Program-made: the position numbers and the translations under genes
The notes under the pieces: model-generated
Told to the model about the DNA's origin: nothing
Database searches by the model: none
What the model saw: the letters and a program-made list of their open reading frames with translations, nothing else
From: Vibrio splendidus
GTDB lineage: Bacteria; Pseudomonadota; Gammaproteobacteria; Enterobacterales; Vibrionaceae
Assembly: GCF_002873455.1 (NCBI RefSeq)
Contig: NZ_MCUN01000012.1
Span: 62,001-126,000, forward strand
DNA length: 64,000 nucleotides
Direction of reading: 5' to 3'
Shown here: one piece after another, positions 1 through 9,710 of the stretch
Layout: each line of letters starts with the position of its first letter
Numbering within the stretch: the first letter of the stretch is position 1

Positions 1-3000
1 ATCAATTCGATCTCGATTTCCTACGCTTCAAAGTACCGCCTAATGAAGATGACCGTTTGATCTCTCAGCAGTTGCTACTGATGAAAGTTGCAGACGAAGC
101 CATCAAAGACGCCAAGCTTGTAGCAGGCCAAAAGGTTGCAGTACTCGTTGCGATGGAAACAGAGCTTGAGATGCACCAATTCCGTGGACGCGTAAACCTG
201 CATAGCCAATTGGCTGACAGTTTTGCCAACATGGATATTGAGCTAACACAAGACGAATACCAATCGCTAGAAACCATCGCGATGGACAGTGTGATGGACG
301 CAGCCAAGCTGAACCAATACACCAGTTTTATCGGCAACATCATGGCTTCGCGTATCTCTTCATTGTGGGACTTTAACGGCCCTGCCTTCACGATTTCAGC
401 CGCTGAACAGTCGGTTGCTCGTTGTATCGATGTTGCACAAAACTTGATGTCGCAAGAATCCATGGACGCCGTCGTGATTGCCGCCGTTGACCTTAGTGGC
501 AGTGCAGAGCACGTGATTCTGAAGAACAGCGTCAGCCCAGTGTCACTTGCTCCAAAATTCGGACAACCGCAAGACGGCAGTTGGAATGTGGGCGAAGGCG
601 CAGGTGCGATTGTTCTTGTTGAAGAGAATAGAGTAGCGAGTAACCAAGATACGGCTTACGGCAGCATCAACGCATTGGCCTTTGGTTCAAGCGAGCATAA
701 CAACGCCGTTGTTGATGAATTACTGACTCAAGTTGGTATGAGATCGAACGATGTTTCACTGCTTGAGCTTAACCATGCATCAGAGTCTTTGTCACAAGAG
801 CAAACTCCTATCAATCTAGGAAGCAGCGCTAAGACAATTCAAGCGAGTCAACGTGTTGGTCATTGCTCCGCTGCTTCTGGCATGGCAAGTCTGCTACACG
901 GTCTGCTCAACCTGAACCTTGAGTCTCTGAATCCAAATATCAGCTCTAAGAGCGCGATTGTTGCCAACATCAGCGAAGGACAATGCTCACAGCTGCTACT
1001 AAGCCAATCGAGTGTTGAATCTCAATCACTATCGGTTCGTTTAAGCAGTGAACTGGCGAGTGATGCTAAACGTCAATTGGTTAAGCAAGTGACTCTTGGT
1101 GGCCGCGATATTTATCAACATATTGCCCAAACCCCAGTGACTAACTTGGCAACAATTCAACACAAAGCTTCTGGTAAACAAGCAGCAAGAGTGGCGCCGG
1201 TTCCAACGACAGCAAGCATTCAAGCAGCCCTTGCGCAAAAAGAGTTAGAGAAGAAAGCACTAGCGCAGAACGCGGTAGAGCCAATAATCGAAACTCCTAC
1301 ATCAGTATCCCCTACTCTGGCGCCAACTCGCCACAGTCAGCTAACAGGTAACCACAGCAATATGACTCATGTCCTATCCGCTAAAAATGGCGTATCGAAT
1401 ATCGACGTTAATACGGATGCAGCATCACAGCCGTCTGTAACACCACACAACCAAGCTTTTGCTCAAAACCAGCAAGCAGCGCAGCAAGTACACAAAGCAT
1501 TCCTGCACACTCGCGCCCAAGGCATGCAAATGGCTGATGCGCTATTAAAAGCACAGCTAAACGCAGTGACATCTGGTTTAGATAACTCAAGTTTAGAGAA
1601 CAATGCCATTTCTCAACAAACGAATGGTCAACAAACGACTGGTCAGAAAACATTAACTCAGACTGTTCAAGCTCAACCAGCTCAGGTTCAGTCAGAACCA
1701 GTCAACGTATTGGCGACGCCAGCACCAGTAAAACCTATCCGTAAGCCATGTATCTGGGATTATGATGATCTGGTTGAATACGCTGAAGGCGATATCGCCA
1801 ACGTATTTGGTCCTGATTACGCGATCATCGATAGCTACTCGCGCCGCGTTCGCTTACCAACTACCGATTACCTATTGGTATCTCGTGTAACCAAGCTCAA
1901 CGCGACAGTGAACGAGTACAAGCCAAGCACAATGACCACAGAATACGACATCCCTGTTGATGCGCCGTATCTTGTTGATGGTCAGATCCCTTGGGCTGTG
2001 GCGGTAGAGTCTGGTCAATGTGACTTAATGCTGATCAGCTACCTAGGTATCGATTTTGAAAACAAAGGTGAGCGCGTTTACCGCCTGCTGGATTGTACGC
2101 TGACTTTCCTTGGCGACCTGCCTCGTGGTGGCGATACGCTGCGTTACGATATCTCAATCAACAGCTTTGCTCGCAATGGCGACACGTTGCTGTTCTTCTT
2201 CTCGTACGAATGTTTCGTTGGCGACAAGATGATCCTGAAAATGGATAACGGCTGTGCGGGCTTCTTCACTGATGAAGAGCTAGCAGACGGCAAAGGTGTG
2301 ATTCACACTGAAGATGAAATTAAGGCTCGTAAGCTTGCAACTAAGCAACGCTTTGACCCTATGTTGCACTGCCCTAAAACGCAGTTTGACCACCAAGAAT
2401 TACGTCATCTACTGACAGCCAACATTGCAGAGTGTTTTGGTCCAACTCACCAATCCAATAGCCACCAGCCTTCTTTGTGCTTCAGCTCAGAGAAGTTCAT
2501 GATGATCGAAAAGGTTAGCCGTGTTGAACCGAAAGGCGGCACATGGGGACTTGGTCTGATTGAAGGTCACAAGCAGCTAGAGCCTGAGCACTGGTACTTC
2601 CCTTGTCACTTCAAAGATGATTCGGTAATGGCTGGTTCTTTGATGGCAGAAGGTTGTGGTCAATTGCTTCAGTTCTTCATGATGCACCTTGGCATGCACA
2701 CGCTTGTTCAAAATGGTCGTTTCCAACCGCTTGAAAATGCCCCTCAACAAGTACGCTGTCGTGGTCAAGTTCTACCACAATCGGCAGAACTGACTTACCG
2801 CATGGAAGTGACCGAGATTGGTCTAAGCCCTCGCCCATACGCGAAAGCTAACATCGATATCTTGCTCAACGGCAAAGTGATTGTTGATTTCCAAAACTTG
2901 GGTGTGATGATCAAAGAAGACGACGAATGTACTCGTTACCTGCCTTCTTTAGAAACAGCTGTCGCGACCCCTGTTATCGAAAACTTGGGCCATACACCAG

Positions 3001-4307
3001 CAGTGAATCAACAGGCTTCAGTGAATGCACCATTGATGGCGCAAATTGAAGATCTAGAAACTGCGCCAAATAAAGGTGTGGTTCCTCTTCAACACGTTGA
3101 AGCTCCGGTAACTCCAGATTACCCAAATCGCACTCCCGATACGGTTCCATTCACGCCTTACCACATGTTCGAATTCGCAACAGGTGATATCGAGAAATGC
3201 TTCGGTCCTGATTTCTCTATCTACCGTGGCATGATTCCACCACGTACTCCGTGTGGCGACCTACAGCTAACTACTCGTGTTGTTGAGATCGACGGTAAGC
3301 GTGGCGACTTCAAGAAGCCTTCATCATGTATCGCAGAATACGAAGTGCCAGAGAATGCATGGTACTTTGATGAAAACAGCCACCAGACCCTAATGCCTTA
3401 CTCGATATTGATGGAGATTTCACTGCAACCAAACGGCTTTATCTCTGGCTACATGGGCACAACACTGGGCTTCCCAGGTGAAGAACTGTTTTTCCGCAAC
3501 CTAGATGGCAGCGGTAAAATGTTGCGTAACGTCGACTTGCGCGGCAAAACGATTACCAACGATTCTCGTCTGCTTTCAACAGTAATGATGGGCACCAACA
3601 TCGTTCAGAGCTTCAGCTTCGAACTGAGCACTGACGGCGTGCCTTTCTACCAAGGTACAGCGGTATTTGGTTACTTCAAGGGCGCAGCACTGAAAGATCA
3701 ACTTGGTTTGGACAACGGTAAAGTGACTCACCCTTGGCATGTTGATAACAACCGCACGCCTGATGTAAACATCAACCTACTAGACAAAACGACGCGTTAC
3801 TTCAATGCACCTGTTTCTGCTACTGGTGAAGTACAAGAGCACTACCAACTGGCTGGCGGTCGCTTGAACTTTATCGATACGGTGCAGATCACCAGCGATG
3901 GTGGTAAAGATGGCCTAGGTTACCTATACGCTGAGCGTACGATTGACCCAAGCGATTGGTTCTTCCAGTTCCACTTCCATCAAGATCCGGTAATGCCAGG
4001 CTCTCTAGGTGTCGAAGCGATCATCGAACTAATGCAAACCTACGCTCTGAACAAAGACCTTGGCGCTGGCTTCCGCAATCCGAAGTTTGGTCAAATCCAA
4101 TCTGAAGTGAAATGGAAATATCGTGGTCAGATTAACCCTCTGAACAAGCAAATGTCTCTTGATGTACACATCACTGCGATTAAAGACGAAGACGGCAAAC
4201 GCATCATCATTGGCGACGCAAACCTGAGCAAAGATGGTCTGCGCATTTACGAAGTGAAAGACATCGCAATTTGTATCGAAGAAGCCCCTGTGAACGATAA
4301 AGCATAA
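1..4307 (+). CDS. pfaC: PfaC, polyunsaturated fatty acid synthase subunit (5' end missing)
   Basis: Subunit of the cytoplasmic Pfa megasynthase that makes EPA/DHA-type fatty acids. The reading frame is open from base 3 without a start, so the N-terminal ketosynthase lies upstream of the window. What remains starts at the chain-length-factor domain (about the first 330 residues), in which the KS-type catalytic Cys is absent (the site reads SAAEQS). A Gln/Ala/Thr-rich linker follows (about bases 1080-1740), then two FabA-like hot-dog dehydratase domains (about 1740-2960 and 3120-4290). Each dehydratase keeps the FabA-like block around its catalytic His: CHFKDDSVMAG with His at 2607-2609, and FHFHQDPVMPG with His at 3972-3974. 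pfaD follows 44 bp downstream. Identity is clear from domain order and closeness to known PfaC proteins. Confidence 0.95.
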   Translation, partial: QFDLDFLRFKVPPNEDDRLISQQLLLMKVADEAIKDAKLVAGQKVAVLVAMETELEMHQFRGRVNLHSQLADSFANMDIELTQDEYQSLETIAMDSVMDAAKLNQYTSFIGNIMASRISSLWDFNGPAFTISAAEQSVARCIDVAQNLMSQESMDAVVIAAVDLSGSAEHVILKNSVSPVSLAPKFGQPQDGSWNVGEGAGAIVLVEENRVASNQDTAYGSINALAFGSSEHNNAVVDELLTQVGMRSNDVSLLELNHASESLSQEQTPINLGSSAKTIQASQRVGHCSAASGMASLLHGLLNLNLESLNPNISSKSAIVANISEGQCSQLLLSQSSVESQSLSVRLSSELASDAKRQLVKQVTLGGRDIYQHIAQTPVTNLATIQHKASGKQAARVAPVPTTASIQAALAQKELEKKALAQNAVEPIIETPTSVSPTLAPTRHSQLTGNHSNMTHVLSAKNGVSNIDVNTDAASQPSVTPHNQAFAQNQQAAQQVHKAFLHTRAQGMQMADALLKAQLNAVTSGLDNSSLENNAISQQTNGQQTTGQKTLTQTVQAQPAQVQSEPVNVLATPAPVKPIRKPCIWDYDDLVEYAEGDIANVFGPDYAIIDSYSRRVRLPTTDYLLVSRVTKLNATVNEYKPSTMTTEYDIPVDAPYLVDGQIPWAVAVESGQCDLMLISYLGIDFENKGERVYRLLDCTLTFLGDLPRGGDTLRYDISINSFARNGDTLLFFFSYECFVGDKMILKMDNGCAGFFTDEELADGKGVIHTEDEIKARKLATKQRFDPMLHCPKTQFDHQELRHLLTANIAECFGPTHQSNSHQPSLCFSSEKFMMIEKVSRVEPKGGTWGLGLIEGHKQLEPEHWYFPCHFKDDSVMAGSLMAEGCGQLLQFFMMHLGMHTLVQNGRFQPLENAPQQVRCRGQVLPQSAELTYRMEVTEIGLSPRPYAKANIDILLNGKVIVDFQNLGVMIKEDDECTRYLPSLETAVATPVIENLGHTPAVNQQASVNAPLMAQIEDLETAPNKGVVPLQHVEAPVTPDYPNRTPDTVPFTPYHMFEFATGDIEKCFGPDFSIYRGMIPPRTPCGDLQLTTRVVEIDGKRGDFKKPSSCIAEYEVPENAWYFDENSHQTLMPYSILMEISLQPNGFISGYMGTTLGFPGEELFFRNLDGSGKMLRNVDLRGKTITNDSRLLSTVMMGTNIVQSFSFELSTDGVPFYQGTAVFGYFKGAALKDQLGLDNGKVTHPWHVDNNRTPDVNINLLDKTTRYFNAPVSATGEVQEHYQLAGGRLNFIDTVQITSDGGKDGLGYLYAERTIDPSDWFFQFHFHQDPVMPGSLGVEAIIELMQTYALNKDLGAGFRNPKFGQIQSEVKWKYRGQINPLNKQMSLDVHITAIKDEDGKRIIIGDANLSKDGLRIYEVKDIAICIEEAPVNDKA

Positions 4308-4351
4308 GCCGCCATTAGTGACAGAGACAGAGAACTAGGAAAGAATTAATT

Positions 4352-5989
4352 ATGACAACTCAAACCACTATCAATAACGAAAAGCTATCTCCGTGGCCTT
4401 GGCAGATTGAAGAGAACACAACTCACTTTGATAGCGCGGCAATGTCGACAATCTTAAAAGACTTAAGCCTTGCTTGTTATGTAGTGAACCACCCAGAAAA
4501 AGGCTTAGGCGTAAGCCAACAAGCTGAAATTACATCGGGTGATTCAGCAAGTGCAGCAAACAGCCAACCTGTTAGCGCATTTGCTCCAGCTCTTGGTACA
4601 CAAAGCCTAGGCGACGAAGATTTTCGTCGCTGTCACGGCGTGAAATACGCTTACTATGCAGGCGCAATGGCAAACGGCATTTCATCTGAAGAGTTGGTGA
4701 TTGCCCTTGGTCAAGCTGGCATTCTTTGTTCATTTGGCGCGGCGGGCTTAATCCCGTCTCGCGTTGAGCAAGCGATCAACCGTATTCAAGCAGCACTGCC
4801 AAACGGTCCTTATGCGTTTAACCTGATTCACAGCCCAAGCGAACCCGCGCTAGAGCGCGGCAGTGTAGAGCTGTTTTTGAAGCACAAAGTGAAAACCGTT
4901 GAGGCTTCAGCCTTCTTAGGTTTAACACCGCAAATCGTTCACTACCGTGCCGCTGGCCTTAGCCGTGATGCACAAGGTGAGATTCAGATTGGAAACAAGG
5001 TTATTGCTAAGGTAAGCCGTACTGAAGTCGCGAGTAAGTTCATGCAACCAGCTCCAGCTAAAATGCTGCAAGCTCTAGTTGATGAAGGTCGAATCACAGC
5101 AGAACAGATGGAACTGGCGCAGCTGGTTCCTATGGCTGATGACATTACCGCAGAAGCAGATTCTGGTGGTCACACCGATAACCGTCCACTGGTTACCCTA
5201 CTGCCAACGATTCTTGCACTGAAAGAGCAAATCCAAGCACAGTACCAATTCAAAACTCCGCTACGTGTCGGTTGTGGTGGTGGCGTAGGTACGCCTGACG
5301 CTGCTCTAGCGACGTTTAACATGGGTGCTGCTTACATTGTTACCGGTTCAATCAACCAAGCGTGTGTTGAGGCTGGCGCGAGCGAACACACACGTAAGCT
5401 GCTTTCGACAACTGAAATGGCTGACGTGACGATGGCCCCGGCGGCAGACATGTTCGAAATGGGCGTGAAACTGCAAGTGGTTAAGCGTGGTACCTTGTTC
5501 CCAATGCGTGCAAACAAACTGTACGAACTTTACACTCGCTACGATTCAATTGAAGCGATTCCAGTAGAAGAGCGCCTGAAACTTGAGAAGCAAGTATTCC
5601 GTTCAACACTGGATGATATTTGGGCGGGGACTGTGGCGCACTTTAACGAGCGCGATCCTAAACAGATAGAACGAGCTGAAGGCAACCCGAAGCGTAAAAT
5701 GGCGTTGATCTTCCGTTGGTACTTGGGACTTTCAAGCCGTTGGTCAAACACAGGTGAGCAAGGTCGTGAAATGGATTACCAAGTATGGGCAGGCCCTGCA
5801 CTTGGCGCATTCAACGCATGGGCAAAAGACAGCTACCTAGATGATTACCAACAGCGTAATGCGGTGGACCTTGCTAAGCACCTGATGCACGGTGCGGCTT
5901 ACTTAGCACGTGTTAACCTGCTGACTTCGCAAGGTATCAAGCTTGATCCAGAGCTAGCACGTTGGAAGCCGATTCAAAGAATGGCATAG
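4352..5989 (+). CDS. pfaD: PfaD, enoyl reductase of the polyunsaturated fatty acid synthase
   Basis: FMN-dependent trans-acting enoyl reductase of the Pfa synthase, 545 residues, in the 2-nitropropane dioxygenase/nitronate monooxygenase-like TIM-barrel superfamily. The N-terminal part opens with the SPWPWQIEE stretch typical of PfaD. The barrel contains a glycine-rich flavin phosphate-binding region (VGCGGGVGTPDAA, then YIVTGSINQ) around residues 305-335. The ATG is preceded by an AGGAAAG ribosome binding site about 9 nt upstream. It lies 44 bp after pfaC on the same strand and is followed by a terminator, as the last gene of the pfa cluster. Confidence 0.95.
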   Translation: MTTQTTINNEKLSPWPWQIEENTTHFDSAAMSTILKDLSLACYVVNHPEKGLGVSQQAEITSGDSASAANSQPVSAFAPALGTQSLGDEDFRRCHGVKYAYYAGAMANGISSEELVIALGQAGILCSFGAAGLIPSRVEQAINRIQAALPNGPYAFNLIHSPSEPALERGSVELFLKHKVKTVEASAFLGLTPQIVHYRAAGLSRDAQGEIQIGNKVIAKVSRTEVASKFMQPAPAKMLQALVDEGRITAEQMELAQLVPMADDITAEADSGGHTDNRPLVTLLPTILALKEQIQAQYQFKTPLRVGCGGGVGTPDAALATFNMGAAYIVTGSINQACVEAGASEHTRKLLSTTEMADVTMAPAADMFEMGVKLQVVKRGTLFPMRANKLYELYTRYDSIEAIPVEERLKLEKQVFRSTLDDIWAGTVAHFNERDPKQIERAEGNPKRKMALIFRWYLGLSSRWSNTGEQGREMDYQVWAGPALGAFNAWAKDSYLDDYQQRNAVDLAKHLMHGAAYLARVNLLTSQGIKLDPELARWKPIQRMA

Positions 5990-6026
5990 GCATTTCAATA
6001 CAGAGTTAATTAAGCTCAACGAATAA

Positions 6027-6058
6027 AAAAAGCGACCTTAACGGGTCGCTTTTCTTTT
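6027..6058 (+). terminator. Bidirectional terminator between pfaD and the HflX-like gene
   Basis: The inverted repeat AGCGACC (6031-6037) / GGTCGCT (6044-6050) is flanked by an A-run on the left and TTTTCTTTT on the right. It can therefore end pfaCD on the plus strand and the convergent HflX-like gene on the minus strand. Confidence 0.85.
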
Positions 6059-6086
6059 GGTTATTCTTCTTAAGCTAGCTAAAAGA

Positions 6087-7454
6087 TTAAGACTTCTGCA
6101 TACGTTTTTTCAGTCGCGCTAAATCAATTGCGCTTGAACGAACCGTTAATTTGATGTGTTCATAATCGTACTCTTCTTTAACCACACTCATGTTTGAGCG
6201 AATCTCACCGATGATGCCTTGTCCAGAATAAGGGATAGTGATCTCTTCTTCGATCATGCCTTCTTCTGCAACACCAACGATGTATTTGTGCAGCTTCGTA
6301 ATATCTAACGGATCACGAGTTGACGTTAGCATCGCATCTGGGAATTCTTCGATCAGCTCTAATTGCTGTTCTTCAGTCAATCTATCGCACTTATTCAGCA
6401 CTAATAGTTTTTCGCTACCTTCAACGCCCACTTGTGCTAATACGTCGTGTACCACATCAAGCTGAGCTCGGAACGAAACGTCAGACGCATCAACCACATA
6501 CAAAAGCAGTGAAGCATCATGCGCTTCTGCTAGCGTTGAGTGGAATGAAGCAACCAGATCGTGTGGCAGTTTCTTGATGAAACCAACCGTGTCTGAAACC
6601 AAGATACGTGGCTGAGTAATCGGCTGAAGTGCACGAACCGTAGTATCTAGGGTTGCGAATAGTTTATCTTCACCCACTACTTCGGTTGCGGTCATTGCAC
6701 GCATCATCGAAGACTTACCGGCATTGGTGTAGCCAACTAAAGCAACAGTAAAAAGCTCCGCACGCCTTGTGCGTCGGGTCTTCATTTCATCCTGTACGCT
6801 TACTAGCTCACGCTTAAGCGCAGCAATTTGGTCACGTACATTACGACGGTCTAGCTCTAGTGAAGTTTCACCTGCGCCCTGACCCATTTGACGCTCTTTA
6901 TCACCCTCAGCCGTTTCACTAAGTCGTGGCACTAAGTAGTTTAGACGAGCGATATCAACTTGCAGACGAGCAGTACGAGTACGTGCGTGACGGCTGAAGA
7001 TTTCGATGATGATGCCAGTACGGTCAAATACTTCCACACCCAAACTCGCCTCAACAGTACGCATTTGAGATGGGCTTAAATCACAGTCAAATACCACAAC
7101 ATCAGCGGCACCGTATTGGAAGTTGCCCGTTGGAAGATCATCAAAATCTAGCTCATCGATTTCAACATTAAAATCAAACGACTCATCAATAAAGTCTTCA
7201 TCTTCTGCTTCTTCAATAGAGCCTTGATAACCAGTTAGGTGTGCAATTTCAGCAAGCTTACCGGCACCCAACACGTTTTGTCGTTGTGATGAGCTGTGAT
7301 GTTGCGATTGTGTTCCGACGACTTTAAACCCTAGGGTTGACACTAAGCGAGCAAGTTCGGCAAGAGACTCTTTTGCTTCGTCACCTTTAAAATCCGGTGT
7401 CGTAATAGAAATAAGTAAAGCGTTATTCGCCGCTGGTTTTGCTGTTAGTTTCAT
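6087..7454 (-). CDS. hflX: HflX-family GTPase with an acidic insertion
   Basis: 455 residues. HflX is a ribosome-associated GTPase that splits or rescues 70S particles under stress. An N-terminal HflX domain is followed by a basic coiled coil (about 200-232) and the G domain: P-loop GYTNAGKSS (241-249), DTVGF (288-292) and NKCD (354-357). Residues 79-107 form a highly acidic insertion (Glu/Asp/Phe-rich) not found in E. coli HflX, which accounts for the extra length over the usual roughly 426 residues. The gene stands alone rather than beside hfq and hflKC, so it may be a second HflX paralogue; that is inference from context. It converges on pfaD. Confidence 0.85.
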   Translation of the reverse strand: MKLTAKPAANNALLISITTPDFKGDEAKESLAELARLVSTLGFKVVGTQSQHHSSSQRQNVLGAGKLAEIAHLTGYQGSIEEAEDEDFIDESFDFNVEIDELDFDDLPTGNFQYGAADVVVFDCDLSPSQMRTVEASLGVEVFDRTGIIIEIFSRHARTRTARLQVDIARLNYLVPRLSETAEGDKERQMGQGAGETSLELDRRNVRDQIAALKRELVSVQDEMKTRRTRRAELFTVALVGYTNAGKSSMMRAMTATEVVGEDKLFATLDTTVRALQPITQPRILVSDTVGFIKKLPHDLVASFHSTLAEAHDASLLLYVVDASDVSFRAQLDVVHDVLAQVGVEGSEKLLVLNKCDRLTEEQQLELIEEFPDAMLTSTRDPLDITKLHKYIVGVAEEGMIEEEITIPYSGQGIIGEIRSNMSVVKEEYDYEHIKLTVRSSAIDLARLKKRMQKS

Positions 7455-7591
7455 GTATTCTTCTGTTTATGCACCAAAGTGCAACCTAGTTTTTGATCTA
7501 AAGTAGTGTGATCCTACGCGTTTCTACGTCAGCTTTATAGAGCTAAGGGATACTAAATCAAGATATTATTGCAGTAGAAGCATATATATCG

Positions 7592-7620
7592 TTTATCCCT
7601 CTGTTTTTATAAGGGATAAA
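7592..7620. repeat. Inverted repeat upstream of the HflX-like gene
   Basis: TTTATCCCT (7592-7600) and AGGGATAAA (7612-7620) form a perfect 9-bp inverted repeat with an 11-nt spacer. No T-run follows on either strand to make it a good terminator. It lies about 140 bp upstream of the HflX-like start and could be an operator or a leader hairpin. Confidence 0.4.
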
Positions 7621-7635
7621 AAGCAAGTATAGACA

Positions 7636-7686
7636 ACGAAAAAGGCAGCACCACATTACTTATTACTAGTTGGTGATACTGCCTTT
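7636..7686 (-). terminator. Terminator of the glucose-type ABC transporter operon
   Basis: AAAGGCAG (7641-7648) pairs with CTGCCTTT (7679-7686), with extra pairing just inside (CACCA/TGGTG). Read on the minus strand, the hairpin ends in a T-run, directly after the MalK-type ATPase gene. Confidence 0.8.
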
Positions 7687-7733
7687 GATTTAGACATGAA
7701 CTTTGATTGTTGAACTAACTCAGCAACTAGAAG

Positions 7734-8846
7734 TTAGAAATCAATTCTCACTTCGGTTTGAGCATCAAAGAATACCGCCTTTGATAAGTCAAAATGAAGT
7801 GGTGCCATTTGCCCAACCGATACTTCAAATTCTGGCGATAAACGACATGCGACTTCTTGGTCGTTCACTTTGACCATCGCGATAGTATCTGGCCCTGTTG
7901 GTTCCAATACCTCTAGTTGTAAGTCTAGCTTTGTGGAGGCAGAAACATCATCACTTGGCTGCTCAGTAATGTGTTCAGGACGTAGCCCAATCACCAACTC
8001 CTTGCCATCTTGATCGCGCATACTTTGTGGCAATCGAATGTGGTGTTCTTGCTCCGCCGTGCCAGTTACTTTGATGATCGGATTCTGTTCCTCATCCAAG
8101 TCCACCATGGTTTTAATGAAGTTCATGGATGGTGAACCCATAAAGCCCGCTACGAACATGTTATTTGGCTTGGTGTAGATCTCTTGCGGTGTGCCTAACT
8201 GCTGCAGTTCACCGTCTTTCATTACTGCGATGCGATCCGCCAGAGTCATTGCTTCGATCTGATCATGGGTTACATAAACAATCGTGGTATTCAGCTTCTG
8301 GTGTAGACGTTTAATCTGATGACGCATTTCAACACGCAGCTTGGCATCCAGGTTCGAAAGCGGCTCATCAAACAGATACAGCTTAGGACGACGAGCTAAA
8401 GCACGTCCCATCGCGACACGTTGACGCTGACCACCAGAAAGCTGCGATGGTTTACGATCTAGCAACTGTTCGATTTGCAGCATTTCTGCCACTCGATTGA
8501 CCTCTGCATCGATCTCTTGTTGCGGCATCTTACGAATCTTCAGACCAAAGGCGATATTGCCACGCACCGTCATATTTGGGTAAAGCGCGTAAGACTGGAA
8601 TACCATCGCAATGTCGCGGTCTTTAGGTTCAACCTGCGCCACATCAACACCATCAATCACGATTTCACCCGAGCTAATATTTTCTAACCCAGCGATGGTG
8701 TTCATTAGGGTGGATTTCCCACACCCCGAAGGGCCGACAAGTATCAAAAATTCCCCCGAATCGATACTAATGTCGATGCCCTTTAACGTTTCGTTGTCCG
8801 CGTTGCGATAGGTTTTACGGATCTGTTTTAAATCTAATGTTGCCAT
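7734..8846 (-). CDS. gtsD: MalK/UgpC-type ABC transporter ATPase (GtsD)
   Basis: 370-residue cytoplasmic ATPase that should energise the sugar importer encoded just upstream. Walker [10 protein letters not shown] is at 38-46, the Q-loop in [10 protein letters not shown], the signature LSGGQ at 136-140, Walker B LYLFDEP at 156-162 and the switch His in VTHDQ. The C-terminal third (from about 240) is the MalK-type TOBE/regulatory region with [10 protein letters not shown]. It starts 6 bp after gtsC and is the last gene of the operon. MalK-type ATPases can serve several CUT1 sugar transporters, so the symbol rests on operon context. Confidence 0.85.
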   Translation of the reverse strand: MATLDLKQIRKTYRNADNETLKGIDISIDSGEFLILVGPSGCGKSTLMNTIAGLENISSGEIVIDGVDVAQVEPKDRDIAMVFQSYALYPNMTVRGNIAFGLKIRKMPQQEIDAEVNRVAEMLQIEQLLDRKPSQLSGGQRQRVAMGRALARRPKLYLFDEPLSNLDAKLRVEMRHQIKRLHQKLNTTIVYVTHDQIEAMTLADRIAVMKDGELQQLGTPQEIYTKPNNMFVAGFMGSPSMNFIKTMVDLDEEQNPIIKVTGTAEQEHHIRLPQSMRDQDGKELVIGLRPEHITEQPSDDVSASTKLDLQLEVLEPTGPDTIAMVKVNDQEVACRLSPEFEVSVGQMAPLHFDLSKAVFFDAQTEVRIDF

Positions 8847-8852
8847 GGGTAA

Positions 8853-9710
8853 TTATCCTTTTACTGATCCTGCCGTTAGGCCACGAACAAAATATTTTCC
8901 TGCGAAGACATACACCAACAAAGTTGGCAGTGCGGCGATGATCGCGGCGGCCATGTCGACGTTATATTCCTTAACGCCTGTACTGGTGTTCACCAAGTTG
9001 TTTAATGCCACGGTGATCGGCTGAGTTTCTGAGCCGGAATAGACTACTCCAAACAAGAAATCATTCCAGATTGCGGTGAACTGCCAGATCACCGTCACCA
9101 TGATGATTGGTGTCGAAATCGGTAATAAGATCTTGAAGAAAATAGTAAAGAAGCCAGCACCATCGAGCTTTGCCGCCTTGATCAATTCATCAGGAATCGA
9201 GATGTAGAAGTTACGGAAAAACAGTGTGGTAAACGCCATGCCGTAGATAACGTGCACAATCACCAAGCCGATAGTTGTGTTTGCCAAACCCATTTTTCCT
9301 AACATGGTTGCCATTGGCAGCAACACCACTTGAAATGGAATAAAGCAGCCAAACAACAACAAGCTAAAGAACAGGTTTGAACCTCTAAATTGCCATTTCG
9401 TCACGACATAACCATTGAATGCACCGAGCAATGTTGAAATCGCTACCGCAGGAATCACCATTTGGAACGAGTTCCAGAAGTAGCCTTTGATGCCTTCACA
9501 TTTCACGCCCGTACAGGCGGTATCCCACGCTTTATACCAAGCATCGAAAACCCACTCTTTCGGCAAGCTCATCAGGTTGCCTGCCTTGATATCAGGCAGA
9601 GTTTTGAATGACGTCAGCGCCATCACGAATAATGGCATTAGGTACACTAAACAGAAGAAAAGCAGTGCTGAGTAGATAAAGATTCGAGCAAAATTGATGT
9701 TATTCATCAT
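8853..9710 (-). CDS. gtsC: Sugar ABC transporter permease (GtsC/MalG type)
   Basis: 285-residue inner-membrane permease of the CUT1 family with about six predicted helices. The EAA loop that contacts the ATPase is visible as DELIKAAKLDGAGFFTIF. It starts inside the end of gtsB (4-nt overlap of the ATGA type) and ends 6 bp before the ATPase gene, pointing to translational coupling. Together with gtsB it would form the membrane channel of a glucose-type importer; the specificity comes from the adjoining binding protein and regulators. Confidence 0.85.
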   Translation of the reverse strand: MMNNINFARIFIYSALLFFCLVYLMPLFVMALTSFKTLPDIKAGNLMSLPKEWVFDAWYKAWDTACTGVKCEGIKGYFWNSFQMVIPAVAISTLLGAFNGYVVTKWQFRGSNLFFSLLLFGCFIPFQVVLLPMATMLGKMGLANTTIGLVIVHVIYGMAFTTLFFRNFYISIPDELIKAAKLDGAGFFTIFFKILLPISTPIIMVTVIWQFTAIWNDFLFGVVYSGSETQPITVALNNLVNTSTGVKEYNVDMAAAIIAALPTLLVYVFAGKYFVRGLTAGSVKG

